A stretch of DNA of 64,000 nucleotides. Origin: Aliiroseovarius sp. F20344. GTDB lineage: Bacteria > Pseudomonadota > Alphaproteobacteria > Rhodobacterales > Rhodobacteraceae. Under the pieces are notes generated by a model, which saw only the letters and a program-made list of their open reading frames with translations, was not told where the DNA came from and ran no database searches. The DNA lies in the NCBI RefSeq assembly GCF_023016155.1, contig NZ_JALKBG010000005.1, positions 246,549 through 310,548 of the forward strand, given 5' to 3'. The position numbers and the translations under genes are program-made. This document shows, piece by piece, positions 9,121-18,493 of this stretch; within the stretch, counting starts at the first letter, position 1, and each line of letters opens with the position of its first letter.

Positions 9121-9659
9121 GGCGCCCCCTCGGGCAAGGCCCCCTTCAGGGCAATCGGCAACCCGGCCATCACGGTGATGGCAAGATCCGCCTTTGCCGC
9201 GATGCGCTGGTTCAGCTCGCCCTGAGCTTGACGGAATCGCCGCGCCAAGGCGTTTTCAGGGACAATCCCTGCGCCGACCTCGTTTGAAACAACGACCACC
9301 GGGGCCGCGCAGCCAGCTATGCCCTTGAACAACGCGCTTTCCGCATCGCCCAGATTGTTTTCGGCAAACAATTGGTTCGACAGCCACATGGTCGCGCAAT
9401 CAAACAGAACCACCTCGTTTTCCTGTGCGCAGGCAAAGGCATCCGAGGCTTCCAAGGGTGCTTCGATAGTGCGCCATCCGTTCCCCCGTCGCGCTTGATG
9501 ACGGGCGATTTTGTCGTCCATCTCGGCGTCAAATGACTGTGCGGTGGCGATATACAGCATCGGGCGCCCAGTGCTTACGACCAACCGTTCCGCATAGTCC
9601 GATTTGCCCGAAGCCGCGCCGCCCAATACGAGGGTCAGGGGAGGAAGTTTCATACTCAT
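9117..9659 (-). CDS. cobU: Adenosylcobinamide kinase / adenosylcobinamide-phosphate guanylyltransferase
   Basis: CobU (CobP) phosphorylates adenosylcobinamide and then adds GMP to give adenosyl-GDP-cobinamide, in cobalamin synthesis and salvage. The 180-residue product has the P-loop LVLGGAASGKSDYAE, the ARHQARRGNGWRTIE stretch containing the guanylylated histidine, the DCATMWLSNQL Walker-B-like segment and VVSNEVGAGIVPENALARRFR. I start at ATG 9659 because CGGAG lies five bases upstream; an in-frame extension reaches 9773 but has no family similarity. It overlaps the histidine phosphatase gene by four bases. The rest of the cobalamin pathway is outside the window. Confidence 0.93.
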   Translation of the reverse strand: MSMKLPPLTLVLGGAASGKSDYAERLVVSTGRPMLYIATAQSFDAEMDDKIARHQARRGNGWRTIEAPLEASDAFACAQENEVVLFDCATMWLSNQLFAENNLGDAESALFKGIAGCAAPVVVVSNEVGAGIVPENALARRFRQAQGELNQRIAAKADLAITVMAGLPIALKGALPEGAP

Positions 9660-9742
9660 AACTCCGAGGTGACATTGCGGCATATGGCGCGTCAAGTTGA
9701 AAGCCCTTGCGAGAAGGGATTGTCGCGGCCTAGCTTGCCAGC

Positions 9743-10543
9743 ATGAAAGCCTTTTTATGTGCCTTGATCGCATGTGTATCTCCAGCGATTGCTCAGCCTC
9801 TTGCGGTCAGCGCAGACGAGATGTCGCGCTTGGCAGCGGCGGATGTCGTCATCATTGGCGAGGTGCACGACAACCCCTCACATCACGCAACGCAGGCGCA
9901 AATCGTCGAGGAGCTGCAACCCGCAGCGCTGGTGGTTGAGATGTTAATCCAGTCAGATGCTGATGCTCTGGCGCAAGACCCAAAGGCCTTTGCCGCGCGC
10001 TGGGCGGAAATTGGGTGGCCTGATTTTCAGATGTATTTGCCGATCTTCGATGCGGTTCGCAGTCAAGAGCTCCCCGGAAAGATCGTAGGCGGGGCGGTGC
10101 CACGTGACGTCGCAAAGGCCACGTATTCGGATGGGGTGGCCGCGCATTTCGCGGGGGATGCGGTGGCCTATGGGCTGACCGAAACACTGCCGAAAAACCA
10201 ATATGCACAACGGATCGAGCTTCAGTTTGCAGCCCATTGCGAAGCCATGCCACGCGAGATGCTTGGTGGCATGATCGAAGTGCAGCGCCTGCGCGATGCC
10301 ACTTTGGCCGCCGGGGTGATGAAGGCTCTGGCCGACACGGACGGCCAAGTGGTGGTCATCACCGGCAACGGCCATGCGCGCAAAGATTGGGGTGTTCCGG
10401 CTTACTTGGCGCGAGTTGCGCCAGAACTGAAGGTTATCTCTATCGGACAGGGCGAAGATGGTGTGCTGACCGAGGGTGGGTTTGACATCGTTTTGGATGC
10501 TCCCGCGCCGGATCGCCCTGATCCTTGTGATCAGTTCAAATAG
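9743..10543 (+). CDS. ChaN-family (Tiki/EreA-like superfamily) secreted protein
   Basis: A 266-residue exported protein with a signal peptide (MKAFLCALIACVSPAIAQ). The mature part has the ChaN/Tiki-superfamily signatures: VVIIGEVHDNPSHHATQAQIV near the N-terminus, ALVVEML, and ITGNGHARKDWGVPAYL near the C-terminus, where His residues coordinate a metal or haem in relatives. ChaN of Campylobacter binds haem, and Tiki proteins are metalloproteases; which applies here cannot be told. Unlike classical ChaN it has no lipobox. It is divergent from cobU (83-base gap) and precedes coaBC by 66 bases. Confidence 0.82.
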   Translation: MKAFLCALIACVSPAIAQPLAVSADEMSRLAAADVVIIGEVHDNPSHHATQAQIVEELQPAALVVEMLIQSDADALAQDPKAFAARWAEIGWPDFQMYLPIFDAVRSQELPGKIVGGAVPRDVAKATYSDGVAAHFAGDAVAYGLTETLPKNQYAQRIELQFAAHCEAMPREMLGGMIEVQRLRDATLAAGVMKALADTDGQVVVITGNGHARKDWGVPAYLARVAPELKVISIGQGEDGVLTEGGFDIVLDAPAPDRPDPCDQFK

Positions 10544-10609
10544 CACCTGCCCATTGAAAGGCAGGCCATGCTCCCGTAACTGTTTGATTGTACTTCAAAG
10601 GGGATCCCT

Positions 10610-11815
10610 ATGCTGGCTGGCAAACACATCCTTCTGATCATCGGTGGTGGCATCGCCGCCTTCAAATCTTTGGACCTGATCCGACGGCTGCGCGAACGCG
10701 GGGCCGAGGTGACGCCCGTGATCACCAAAGCAGGGCAGGAATTCGTAACGCCTCTTTCCGCGTCTGGGTTGGCGGCGAACAAGGTCTACACCGATCTGTT
10801 TGATCTGACCGACGAGGCCGAGATGGGCCATATCGAGCTGTCGCGCGCAGCTGATCTGGTTGTCGCCGCCCCCGCGACGGCGGATCTTCTGGGCAAGATG
10901 GCCGGTGGTCTCGCCAATGATTTGGCATCGACGCTTCTGATGGCAACGGACAAACGGGTGCTGGTGGCACCTGCCATGAATGTCCGCATGTGGGAACACC
11001 CTGCCTGTCAGCGCAATGTTGAAACCTTGAAAGGTGATGGCGTTCTGTTCGTTGGCCCGAATGAAGGCGCAATGGCCTGTGGCGAGTTTGGCCCCGGCCG
11101 CATGTCCGAACCGCTCGAAATCGTTGCCGCGGTCGAGGCCGCCTTGATGGATGGTCCCCTGAAGGGCAAGCACATCCTTGTAACCTCTGGCCCAACTCAT
11201 GAACCAATCGACCCTGTGCGCTATATCGCCAACCGATCCTCAGGTGCACAGGGCACCGCGCTGGGCCGTGCTCTGGCCGCATTGGGGGCCGATGTCACCT
11301 TTGTCACAGGGCCGGCGGACGTGCCGCCGCCTGAAGGTGTGAATGTGGTGAAAGTGCAATCTGCGAAAGAGATGCTGAAAGCCGTGAAAGCCGCTTTGCC
11401 TGCGGACGCCGCAGTTTTCGCCGCTGCCGTTGCCGATTGGCGCGTGGCATCTGCATCGAGGAGCAAAATCAAGAAAGACGCAAAAGGCAGCTTGCCAGTG
11501 CTGAAATTCGCAGAAAACGCGGACATTCTGGCCACCGTCGCGCAGATGAAAAAGGGCCGACCGTCTTTGGTTGTCGGCTTTGCCGCCGAAACAGATGAAG
11601 TGATGGTCAATGCGACCTCGAAGCGGGAGCGCAAGAAGTGCGACTGGATTGTCGCCAATGACGTCAGCCCGGAAACCGGGATCATGGGTGGCAGCGAAAA
11701 TGCTGTGACTCTGATCACCGAAGAAGGCGCAGATGTCTGGCCGCGCATGGGCAAAGATGACGTAGCGCGTCAACTGGCGGCGCGTATTGCGGATGCATTG
11801 AAGGGAAACGAATGA
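10610..11815 (+). CDS. coaBC: Bifunctional phosphopantothenoylcysteine decarboxylase / phosphopantothenate-cysteine ligase
   Basis: CoaBC makes 4'-phosphopantetheine for coenzyme A: the C-terminal CoaB domain joins cysteine to phosphopantothenate with CTP, and the N-terminal CoaC flavoprotein domain decarboxylates the product. In the 401-residue product the CoaC domain shows [16 protein letters not shown], the active-site His in [31 protein letters not shown] and the Cys of [10 protein letters not shown]; the CoaB domain shows [30 protein letters not shown] and a Lys-rich KIKK segment. AAAGGGG precedes the ATG. It overlaps dut by four bases, a common coaBC-dut pairing. Confidence 0.97.
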   Translation: MLAGKHILLIIGGGIAAFKSLDLIRRLRERGAEVTPVITKAGQEFVTPLSASGLAANKVYTDLFDLTDEAEMGHIELSRAADLVVAAPATADLLGKMAGGLANDLASTLLMATDKRVLVAPAMNVRMWEHPACQRNVETLKGDGVLFVGPNEGAMACGEFGPGRMSEPLEIVAAVEAALMDGPLKGKHILVTSGPTHEPIDPVRYIANRSSGAQGTALGRALAALGADVTFVTGPADVPPPEGVNVVKVQSAKEMLKAVKAALPADAAVFAAAVADWRVASASRSKIKKDAKGSLPVLKFAENADILATVAQMKKGRPSLVVGFAAETDEVMVNATSKRERKKCDWIVANDVSPETGIMGGSENAVTLITEEGADVWPRMGKDDVARQLAARIADALKGNE

Positions 11816-12279
11816 TGCCCGCAATCAAGGTTCTGCGCGACGAGGGCAGTGACCCCACAATCGCTCTGCCGTCTTACGAGACTTCAGGCGCGGCAGGGGC
11901 CGATTTGCGTGCCAACTTGCCCGCAGATGATCGTGCCAATGGCTGGGTGCTTGCACCGATGGAGCGCCGCATTGTGCCCACTGGCTTGCGGGTGGAAATC
12001 CCGGGCGGGTTTGAGATGCAGATCCGTCCGCGTTCTGGCCTTGCGGCCAAACATGGTGTGACGCTGGCCAACGCGCCGGGCACAATCGACAGCGACTATC
12101 GTGGCCCATTGGGTGTCATCCTGATCAACTTGGGGGCCGAGCCCTTCACCGTGGGTCACGGAGACCGCATTGCACAAGCCGTGATCGCGCCCGTTGTTCA
12201 GGCTGAATACGCTCAGGTTGACGCGCTAGGCGACACCACGCGCGGCGCTGGCGGCTTTGGTTCCACAGGCCGGGGCTGA
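11812..12279 (+). CDS. dut: Deoxyuridine 5'-triphosphate nucleotidohydrolase
   Basis: dUTPase hydrolyses dUTP to dUMP and pyrophosphate, keeping uracil out of DNA and supplying thymidylate synthesis. The 155-residue trimeric-type sequence has the five motifs: [10 protein letters not shown] (1), [10 protein letters not shown] (2), [20 protein letters not shown] (3), GDRIAQAVI (4) and the C-terminal [10 protein letters not shown] (5) that closes over the active site. The start ATG overlaps the coaBC stop (ATGATG); the second ATG three bases on is equally possible. The stop lies one base before the next ATG. Confidence 0.97.
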   Translation: MMPAIKVLRDEGSDPTIALPSYETSGAAGADLRANLPADDRANGWVLAPMERRIVPTGLRVEIPGGFEMQIRPRSGLAAKHGVTLANAPGTIDSDYRGPLGVILINLGAEPFTVGHGDRIAQAVIAPVVQAEYAQVDALGDTTRGAGGFGSTGRG

Positions 12280-12280
12280 C

Positions 12281-13315
12281 ATGCATTGGGTTCTTCTGGC
12301 GCTTTTGCTGATATGGCTCGGGGGCAGCTATCTAAGCTTCTCGAAATCACAGCGTTGGATCCTGACAGGGCTTCTGGCCGGGGTGATCCTGCTTAGCTTC
12401 TCGGTCTTACCAGAGGGAAATCCGATCACGGCCGGACTGGGTGGCAACTTTACCATCTGGGCCGTGTTCTTTGCAGGTATTGGATTGGCCGCGCTTTATG
12501 GTCGGGGTTTGGCTTGGCTTAAGGCACGTGTGCCGGAAGCGCCAAACTCCAGCGCTGCGGACGAAGGCCCTTTCAAAGATACAGAGCTTGACCGCTATGC
12601 GCGCCACATTGTGTTGCGCGAAATCGGTGGCCCCGGACAGGTGGCGCTGAAAAACGCGCGCGTTTTGGTGGTGGGGGCAGGCGGGCTTGGCTCGCCCGTC
12701 CTTTTGTATCTGGCGGCAGCGGGCGTAGGCACGATTGGCGTGATTGACGACGACGTTGTCGACAATTCGAACCTACAACGTCAGGTGATCCACCGCGATG
12801 CGGATATTGGAGTGCCCAAGGTGTTCTCGGCCGAGGCTGCCATGCGAGCCCAAAACCCCGCGATCGAGGTCCGCCCCTATAATCGGCGCTTGACCGAGGA
12901 CGTCGCAGACGGACTTCTGGCGGACTATGACCTGATCCTCGAAGGTTCGGACAATTTCGAAACCCGTTACCTGGTGAATCGCGTGGCCGCCAAGCTGGGC
13001 AAACCCGTTATCGGAGGCGCGCTCAGCCAGTGGGAAGGGCAGGTGTCGACCTTTGACCCAGCCAATGGCGCGCCCTGCTATCAATGCATCTTCCCCGAAG
13101 CGCCCGCCCCCGGTCTGGCGCCGTCCTGTTCCGAAGCTGGCGTCGTCGGCCCGCTGCCCGCCATCATCGGTGGCATCATGGCGACCGAAGCCGTGAAAGA
13201 GATCACTGGCGCGGGCGAGGGTCTGCGTGGTCGAATGCTGATCTATGATGCGATGTATGCCGAGACGCGGGTGATCAAGACGAAGCGGCGTGCGGGATGT
13301 GAGTGCTGTGGCTGA
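12281..13315 (+). CDS. moeB: MoeB/ThiF-type adenylyltransferase with N-terminal membrane segments
   Basis: A 344-residue E1-like protein. The C-terminal 250 residues are a ThiF/MoeB/HesA domain: DRYARHIVLREIGGPGQ, ATP-binding GAGGLGSPVLLYLAAAG, IDDDVVDNSNLQRQ, and the zinc cysteines in PCYQCIFPEAP and the terminal CECCG. Such enzymes adenylate the C-terminus of MoaD or ThiS for molybdopterin or thiamine sulfur transfer. The first 80 residues are different: they form three hydrophobic segments (LLALLLIWLGGSYLSF, ILTGLLAGVILLSF, WAVFFAGIGLAALYG), tethering the enzyme to the membrane. ATG 12281 lies one base after the dut stop. I favour MoeB over ThiF because no thiamine gene is adjacent, but this is weak. 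Confidence 0.83.
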   Translation: MHWVLLALLLIWLGGSYLSFSKSQRWILTGLLAGVILLSFSVLPEGNPITAGLGGNFTIWAVFFAGIGLAALYGRGLAWLKARVPEAPNSSAADEGPFKDTELDRYARHIVLREIGGPGQVALKNARVLVVGAGGLGSPVLLYLAAAGVGTIGVIDDDVVDNSNLQRQVIHRDADIGVPKVFSAEAAMRAQNPAIEVRPYNRRLTEDVADGLLADYDLILEGSDNFETRYLVNRVAAKLGKPVIGGALSQWEGQVSTFDPANGAPCYQCIFPEAPAPGLAPSCSEAGVVGPLPAIIGGIMATEAVKEITGAGEGLRGRMLIYDAMYAETRVIKTKRRAGCECCG

Positions 13316-13790
13316 TCTGTCTTTGGAACGTCTGTCCATCGCGGATGCCCCGGCGCTGTTCTTGTTTGAAAAGCACAACAAGGCATGGTTCGAAGCACAT
13401 GTTGGCCCGCGCCCAGATATCTACTGGGACTTGTTCCGCCTGACCGAATTGGTTCAGGAACAGGTCGAAGCAGGCGAGCTGATGTTTCTTTTGAAAGACA
13501 GGGGCCGGATCGTTGGACGCGTGAACCTGACCGGGGTCGAGGCACGCGTGGCGCAGCTTGGCTATCGGATTGGGCAGGAACAGGCGGGGCGTGGCACGGC
13601 CTCACGTGGAGTCGCACTGCTGATCGATGAAGCGCGCAGGCTTGGCCTTTGGGCGATAGAGGCACGTGTGAAACTGGACAACCCGGCCTCAATGCGGGTT
13701 CTGGAAAAGAACGGCTTTCATGTGACCGGAAGCGATGTGATTGCCGAGTTTGAATGCAAGACTTTTCGGCGGGATCTGGATCTGGACTGA
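13290..13790 (+). CDS. GNAT family N-acetyltransferase, RimJ/RimL-like
   Basis: A 166-residue acyltransferase of the GNAT fold. It has LSIADAPALFLFEKHN at the start, a beta-strand VGRVNLTGVEARVAQLGYRIG, the acetyl-CoA-binding GQEQAGRGTASRGVALLIDEA (motif A) and EARVKLDNPASMRVLEKNGFH (motif B), the pattern of RimJ/RimL and of small-molecule acetyltransferases. The substrate is unknown. The longest start (ATG 13290) overlaps the moeB-like gene by 26 bases; GTG codons at 13299 and 13308 are alternatives. It is the last gene of the coaBC-dut-moeB-like run. Confidence 0.83.
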   Translation: MRDVSAVADLSLERLSIADAPALFLFEKHNKAWFEAHVGPRPDIYWDLFRLTELVQEQVEAGELMFLLKDRGRIVGRVNLTGVEARVAQLGYRIGQEQAGRGTASRGVALLIDEARRLGLWAIEARVKLDNPASMRVLEKNGFHVTGSDVIAEFECKTFRRDLDLD

Positions 13791-13856
13791 TAATATCACG
13801 GTCGCATCTGGCAATTCTGCAAATGGCCCCATAGGTTTCGGGCAAAGGAGACCCCC

Positions 13857-15875
13857 ATGACCAACCCGCTTCTGTCCGCTTGGGACACGCCCTTTGAACT
13901 GCCTCCGTTTGACAAGATCACGGATACCGATTTCGAACCGGCATTCCACGCCGCATTGGACGAGACACGCGCGGCGATTTCTGCGATCACGGACAACAAA
14001 GATGCGCCAACATTTACCAATACGATCGAGGCTTTGGAACTTGCCGATGCACCGCTCGACCGCGTTTTGGGCGTGTTCTACAACGTGGCGGGGGCTGACA
14101 GCAGCCCCGCGCGCGAGGAATTGCAGCGCACGTTCTCGCCCCTTTTGGCGGCGTTTTCGTCTGAGGTGACGATGAATGCAGCCCTGTTTCAACGGATTGA
14201 AACCCTTTGGCAAGCTCGTGAAACGCTGGATCTGACCGACGAACAGGCGCGCGTGTTGATGCTGACCCGTCGGCGGTTTGTACGCTCGGGTGCGCTACTG
14301 GAAGGGGCGGATCGGGATCGGTTGAAAGAGGTGTTGGAACGTCTTGCCACGTTGGGCACCGATTTCACCCAGAACCTTCTTGCGGATGAGCGCGCGTGGC
14401 ATATGGAACTGTCCGAGGATGATCTGGAAGGTTTGCCAGGCTTTGTTGTGGACGCCGCGCGCGGGGCAGGGGCGGATAAAGGTCTGGATGGCCCGGCAAT
14501 CACCTTGGCCCGTTCCGTTATCACCCCGTTTTTGCAGCACTCACCTCGTCGCGACCTGCGCAAGCGTGCGTATGAGGCATACGTGGCGCGTGGTGCAAAC
14601 GGGGGCGACACCGACAATCGGGCCATTGCTTCGGAAACACTTGCTTTGCGCGAAGAACGTGCGCGTTTGTTGGGATATGACAGCTTTGCGGCGTTTAAGC
14701 TGGAGACTGAAATGGCGCGCACACCGGATCGGGTGCGTGGTTTGCTGATGCAGGTATGGGAGCCTGCCCGTGCCGCTGCCAACAAAGATGCGGTCAAAAT
14801 GACAGAAATGCTGCATGCGGACGGCCATAATGGCGATCTAGAGCCGTGGGACTGGCACTTTTACGCGGAACGCCGCCGCGAGGCCGAGCATGATCTGGAT
14901 GAGGCCGAGATAAAGCCGTACCTACAGCTCGACCGGATGATCGAGGCGTCGTTCGACACCGCGAACCGCCTGTTCGGGCTGGAGTTCGCACCCTTGGACG
15001 TGACGCTTTACCACCCCGATGCCCGCTCATGGGAAGTCACCCGCGATGGCAAACATATCGCGGTTTTCGTGGGCGATTACTTTGCGCGCGGGTCGAAACG
15101 GTCCGGCGCGTGGTGTTCTGCAATGCGCAGCCAGCAAAAGCTGGAAGGTGACATTAGCCCGATCGTCGTAAATGTCTGTAACTTTGCCAAACCCGAAGAA
15201 GGGCGTCCGGGGCTTCTGTCTTGGGACGATGCTCGTACGTTGTTTCACGAATTCGGCCACGCCTTGCACCAGATGCTGTCCGATGTGACCTATCCGTCAA
15301 TCTCGGGCACCTCGGTTGCTCGTGATTTCGTCGAGCTGCCTAGCCAGCTTTACGAGCACTGGATGGAAGTGCCCGAGGTTCTGGGCAAGTTTGCGACCCA
15401 TGCGGACTCCGGCGAGGCGATGCCGAAAGCTCTGCTGGACAAACTGATTGCGGCCTCGACCCATGACACAGGGTTCCAAACAGTGGAGTTCCTGTCCTCG
15501 GCCTTGGTGGATCTTGATTTCCACGATGGTGCCGCCCCTGCTGATCCGATGCAGGCGCAGGCTGAAACGCTTCAGCGGATCGGTATGCCGGATGCGATCA
15601 GAATGCGTCACGCAACCCCGCATTTTGCGCATGTCTTTGCAGGCGATGGCTATTCGTCAGGCTACTACAGCTACATGTGGTCCGAGGTCATGGATGCCGA
15701 CGCGTTTGAAGCCTTCACTGAAACGGGCGATGCGTTTGATCCGGCGATGGCTGAAAAGCTGGAAGAACACATCCTGTCCAAAGGCGGCTCGGTCGAGGCT
15801 GAGGACCTTTACACAGCTTTCCGTGGACGCATGCCCGGCGTTGAGCCGCTTTTGAAAGGTCGCGGATTGGCTTAA
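13857..15875 (+). CDS. dcp: M3 family peptidyl-dipeptidase (Dcp-like)
   Basis: A 672-residue zinc metallopeptidase of the thimet-oligopeptidase family. The zinc site is FHEFGHALHQML with His464, Glu465 and His468, and the third ligand is Glu493 in VARDFVELPSQ. The C-terminal GDGYSSGYYSYMWSEVMDADAF is the substrate-binding tyrosine loop of Dcp and oligopeptidase A. No signal peptide is seen, so it is probably cytoplasmic, trimming peptides. Dcp (dipeptide release) and PrlC (endopeptidase) are hard to separate by eye; the MWSEVMDADAF stretch favours Dcp. AAAGGAGA precedes the ATG. The stop overlaps the convergent transporter gene by four bases. Confidence 0.92.
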   Translation: MTNPLLSAWDTPFELPPFDKITDTDFEPAFHAALDETRAAISAITDNKDAPTFTNTIEALELADAPLDRVLGVFYNVAGADSSPAREELQRTFSPLLAAFSSEVTMNAALFQRIETLWQARETLDLTDEQARVLMLTRRRFVRSGALLEGADRDRLKEVLERLATLGTDFTQNLLADERAWHMELSEDDLEGLPGFVVDAARGAGADKGLDGPAITLARSVITPFLQHSPRRDLRKRAYEAYVARGANGGDTDNRAIASETLALREERARLLGYDSFAAFKLETEMARTPDRVRGLLMQVWEPARAAANKDAVKMTEMLHADGHNGDLEPWDWHFYAERRREAEHDLDEAEIKPYLQLDRMIEASFDTANRLFGLEFAPLDVTLYHPDARSWEVTRDGKHIAVFVGDYFARGSKRSGAWCSAMRSQQKLEGDISPIVVNVCNFAKPEEGRPGLLSWDDARTLFHEFGHALHQMLSDVTYPSISGTSVARDFVELPSQLYEHWMEVPEVLGKFATHADSGEAMPKALLDKLIAASTHDTGFQTVEFLSSALVDLDFHDGAAPADPMQAQAETLQRIGMPDAIRMRHATPHFAHVFAGDGYSSGYYSYMWSEVMDADAFEAFTETGDAFDPAMAEKLEEHILSKGGSVEAEDLYTAFRGRMPGVEPLLKGRGLA

Positions 15876-16783
15876 CTTTTTTGGGGGTCGTCCGGATGCG
15901 TTTCGACCCCCACCGGATCCTTGTGGATCAGCACATCCGTGTTGGGATAAGCGCGCAATATGGCGCGGCGCAGGCTGGCACCGATGGAATGCGCATCGTC
16001 CAGTGTTTGGGCGCCATCCAGTTCGATATGCAGGTTGATAAAGGTGATTGAGCCGGACCGGCGGGTTTTCAAGTCGTGAAAACCGTAGATTCCGGGATGA
16101 TCACGCGCGATGGCCTCGATGCCGTGTACCATTTCATCCGGCGCGGCGCGGTCCATCAGCCCATCCCATGCGGTTTTGAAGATACGCAATGCTCCCACCG
16201 CCAACATGATCGCGGCCCCAATGGCGACAACGCTGTCAATCTGTTCCATTCCGAACCAGGCGGCCGCCCACAGCGATAGGATTGCGCCGATATTGGGGAT
16301 GAGGTCGCCCAGGTAATGAAGGCTGTCAGCCTTAACCACAGCAGATCCGGTGCGCGTGGCCACGTGGCGCTGCCATAGTACCAACGCCAATGTCAGCACG
16401 ATGGATATCACCATGACCACAATGCCGCTTTCATGCGACATGATCGGGGCTGGCTCCCCTGACAACAGCCGGGCAATCGCAGCCCATGCGATAATGCCAG
16501 CCGAAACTAGAATGAACAGGCTTTGCCCCAAGGCCGCCAAATCCTCGGCCGAAGAATGACCGAAGGCGTGATCCTCGTCCGCTGGGCGGGCGGCGTACCA
16601 AATTGCAGCCAGCGCCCCAAGCGACACCATCAGGTCCATCGCACTGTCCGCAAGCGAGGCCGCAACCGACAAGGCCTGCGTTTCGCCAAGCGCCCACAGC
16701 TTCAACGCCACAAGCGTTACCGCCACAAGCGCAGATGCCGCCCCGGCGGACAGGTTCAGTTTGGTGCTGACTGAGTTGCTCAT
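15872..16783 (-). CDS. Cation diffusion facilitator (FieF/YiiP-type) transporter
   Basis: A 303-residue inner-membrane antiporter exporting divalent metal (Zn2+, Fe2+ or related) in exchange for protons. Six membrane segments are followed by a cytoplasmic ferredoxin-like domain. Transport-site residues follow the FieF pattern: LADSAMD in TM2 (Asp-x3-Asp) and LHYLGD in TM5 (His-x3-Asp); the second site HAFGHSSAED lies in the TM2-TM3 loop. The C-terminal domain (DHPGIYGFHDLKTRRSG, LHIELDG, PNTDVLIHKDP) is complete. Asp/His composition points to Zn, Fe or Cd rather than Mn. It overlaps the peptidase gene end by four bases. Confidence 0.92.
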   Translation of the reverse strand: MSNSVSTKLNLSAGAASALVAVTLVALKLWALGETQALSVAASLADSAMDLMVSLGALAAIWYAARPADEDHAFGHSSAEDLAALGQSLFILVSAGIIAWAAIARLLSGEPAPIMSHESGIVVMVISIVLTLALVLWQRHVATRTGSAVVKADSLHYLGDLIPNIGAILSLWAAAWFGMEQIDSVVAIGAAIMLAVGALRIFKTAWDGLMDRAAPDEMVHGIEAIARDHPGIYGFHDLKTRRSGSITFINLHIELDGAQTLDDAHSIGASLRRAILRAYPNTDVLIHKDPVGVETHPDDPQKS

Positions 16784-16832
16784 GTCACTGGGCTAGCGTA
16801 TTGCCTGCCTGATACGCAAGGTGAAGACGCGG

Positions 16833-17366
16833 CTACTTGATCTCTTCATCCGCGCCGACGCCCCAGATGGTGTCTTTTATGGTCCAGCCCCGGATACCAT
16901 CGGCCTTAAGTCGGCACCAAACGGGCCCACAGTTTTCAATTCGGGCAACGACACCCGCTTCGAGATAGGCGTTGATTTGGCTTTCTGGGTCCGCGCGGCT
17001 GTAAAGCGGCGTCAGATCGTTGTCGACAATCGCCGTGCGTACACCAGACAGAAGCGAGTAATGAACCCACCCCCCGACGCCGTCACGGTCTTGCACCTGA
17101 CGCCAGTGTTCGAACTCTCCAATGACGCGCAAGGGCATCCCGCGTTGCTTGAATACCCAGTCAATCCGGTGTCGCAATGACGGGCCACGCCGGACATTGC
17201 CTTCTTTCCCCTTAAGGGACACGAAACGCGGAATCGGAAGGTTGGTGACAGTGCCACGTTCCTGCTGAACCTCTGGCTGCTCAGCGGACTGAGCATGGGC
17301 AGATTGCGCGCCCAGAAAAACCGCCAGCACACAGGCCGCGAAACTACTGCTAAATCGAATACTCAC
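16833..17366 (-). CDS. Secreted SH3b-domain protein
   Basis: A 177-residue exported protein with a Sec signal peptide (to about AHAQS). Two bacterial SH3 (SH3b) modules follow: residues about 45-110 with GNVRRGPSLRHRIDWVFKQRGMPL and WRQVQDRDGVGGWVH, and about 115-175 with PLYSRADPESQINAYLEAG and CGPVWCRLKADGIRGWTI. SH3b domains commonly bind peptidoglycan peptides; here there is no attached enzyme domain, so a binding or adaptor role is inferred. The start is GTG 17366 with GGAGA upstream. It is transcribed away from the divergent dehydrogenase gene, 134 bases apart. Confidence 0.82.
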   Translation of the reverse strand: MSIRFSSSFAACVLAVFLGAQSAHAQSAEQPEVQQERGTVTNLPIPRFVSLKGKEGNVRRGPSLRHRIDWVFKQRGMPLRVIGEFEHWRQVQDRDGVGGWVHYSLLSGVRTAIVDNDLTPLYSRADPESQINAYLEAGVVARIENCGPVWCRLKADGIRGWTIKDTIWGVGADEEIK

Positions 17367-17500
17367 ACCGATCTCCTGCCGCTCATCACCGCCCGCGCAA
17401 TTTTATTTCGTTTGCGATCCGGAGAGAGCTTGTACCTTGCCTCGTTACTTGTCACTTTGGCAGGGAGACGCGCAAAAGAAAAGCCGCAGGGAGGGCTGGC

Positions 17501-18487
17501 ATGAGTGCTGAACGTCTGAGTGTTGTCGTGACGCGACGGTTGCCCAAGGTCGTTGAGACCCGGATGATGGAACTGTTCGACGTTGAACTTCGGGATAATG
17601 ACCAACCGATGAGTCAGGCAGAGCTCGCAGATGCCATGAAGCGTTGCGATGTTTTGGTGCCGACAATCAATGACCAGATTGATGCAAATATGTTGGCAGG
17701 GGCCGGTGAACGACTGCGCCTGATTGCCAATTATGGTGCTGGCGTCGATCACATCGATATTGGAACGGCCCGACAACGTGGCATATTGGTGTCCAACACG
17801 CCGGGTGTGTCCGCGGATGACACCGCAGATATGGCCATCGCGCTGATTCTTGCGGTCACACGCCGTTTCCCGGAAGGCATTCGGGTCATGTCCTCCGGCA
17901 AGTGGGAGGGCTGGTCGCCCACCGCGATGCTGGGCCACCGCATTCAAGGCCGACGCGTTGGGATTCTTGGGATGGGCCGCATTGGTCAGGCCGTCGCTGC
18001 CCGCGCCCGTGTTTTCGGCATGCAGGTGCATTATCACAACCGCAAACGGCTGCATCCTCAGATCGAGGAACAGTTCGAGGCAACCTATTGGGAAAGCCTG
18101 GATCAGATGGTTGCACGGATGGATGTGATTTCCATCAACTGTCCGCATACTCCGTCAACGTTCCATCTGATGAATGCGCGGCGTTTGAAACTGATGAAGC
18201 CGGATGCGGTGATCGTGAACACCTCGCGCGGGGAAGTGATCGACGAAAACGCGCTGACGCGAATGTTGCGCGCGGGTGAAATCGCTGGGGCCGGGCTGGA
18301 CGTTTATGAACACGGGAACGAAATCAATCCCCGCCTGCGTGATCTGCCCAACGTTGTGGCGCTGCCGCATATGGGTTCCGCCACGGTCGAAGGTCGTGTC
18401 GAAATGGGAGAGAAGGTTCTGATCAACATCAAGACCTTTGCAGATGGCCATCGCCCGCCCGATCAGGTTGTGCCGGGGCTGCTTTAA
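17501..18487 (+). CDS. D-isomer-specific 2-hydroxyacid dehydrogenase (glyoxylate reductase-like)
   Basis: A 328-residue NAD(P)H-dependent oxidoreductase interconverting a 2-keto acid and a D-2-hydroxy acid. The catalytic NYGAGVDHID segment, Rossmann motif GILGMGRIGQAVAARA, catalytic Arg in NTSRGEVIDE, Glu in DVYEHGNEIN and His in LPHMGSAT are all present. The sequence resembles alphaproteobacterial proteins annotated as glyoxylate reductase; hydroxypyruvate is also a candidate substrate. A good GGGAGG precedes ATG 17501. It is six bases upstream of the next membrane-protein gene, so the two are probably co-transcribed. This is a different branch from the ghrA-like gene at 51.5 kb. Confidence 0.88.
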   Translation: MSAERLSVVVTRRLPKVVETRMMELFDVELRDNDQPMSQAELADAMKRCDVLVPTINDQIDANMLAGAGERLRLIANYGAGVDHIDIGTARQRGILVSNTPGVSADDTADMAIALILAVTRRFPEGIRVMSSGKWEGWSPTAMLGHRIQGRRVGILGMGRIGQAVAARARVFGMQVHYHNRKRLHPQIEEQFEATYWESLDQMVARMDVISINCPHTPSTFHLMNARRLKLMKPDAVIVNTSRGEVIDENALTRMLRAGEIAGAGLDVYEHGNEINPRLRDLPNVVALPHMGSATVEGRVEMGEKVLINIKTFADGHRPPDQVVPGLL

Positions 18488-18493
18488 TCAGTC

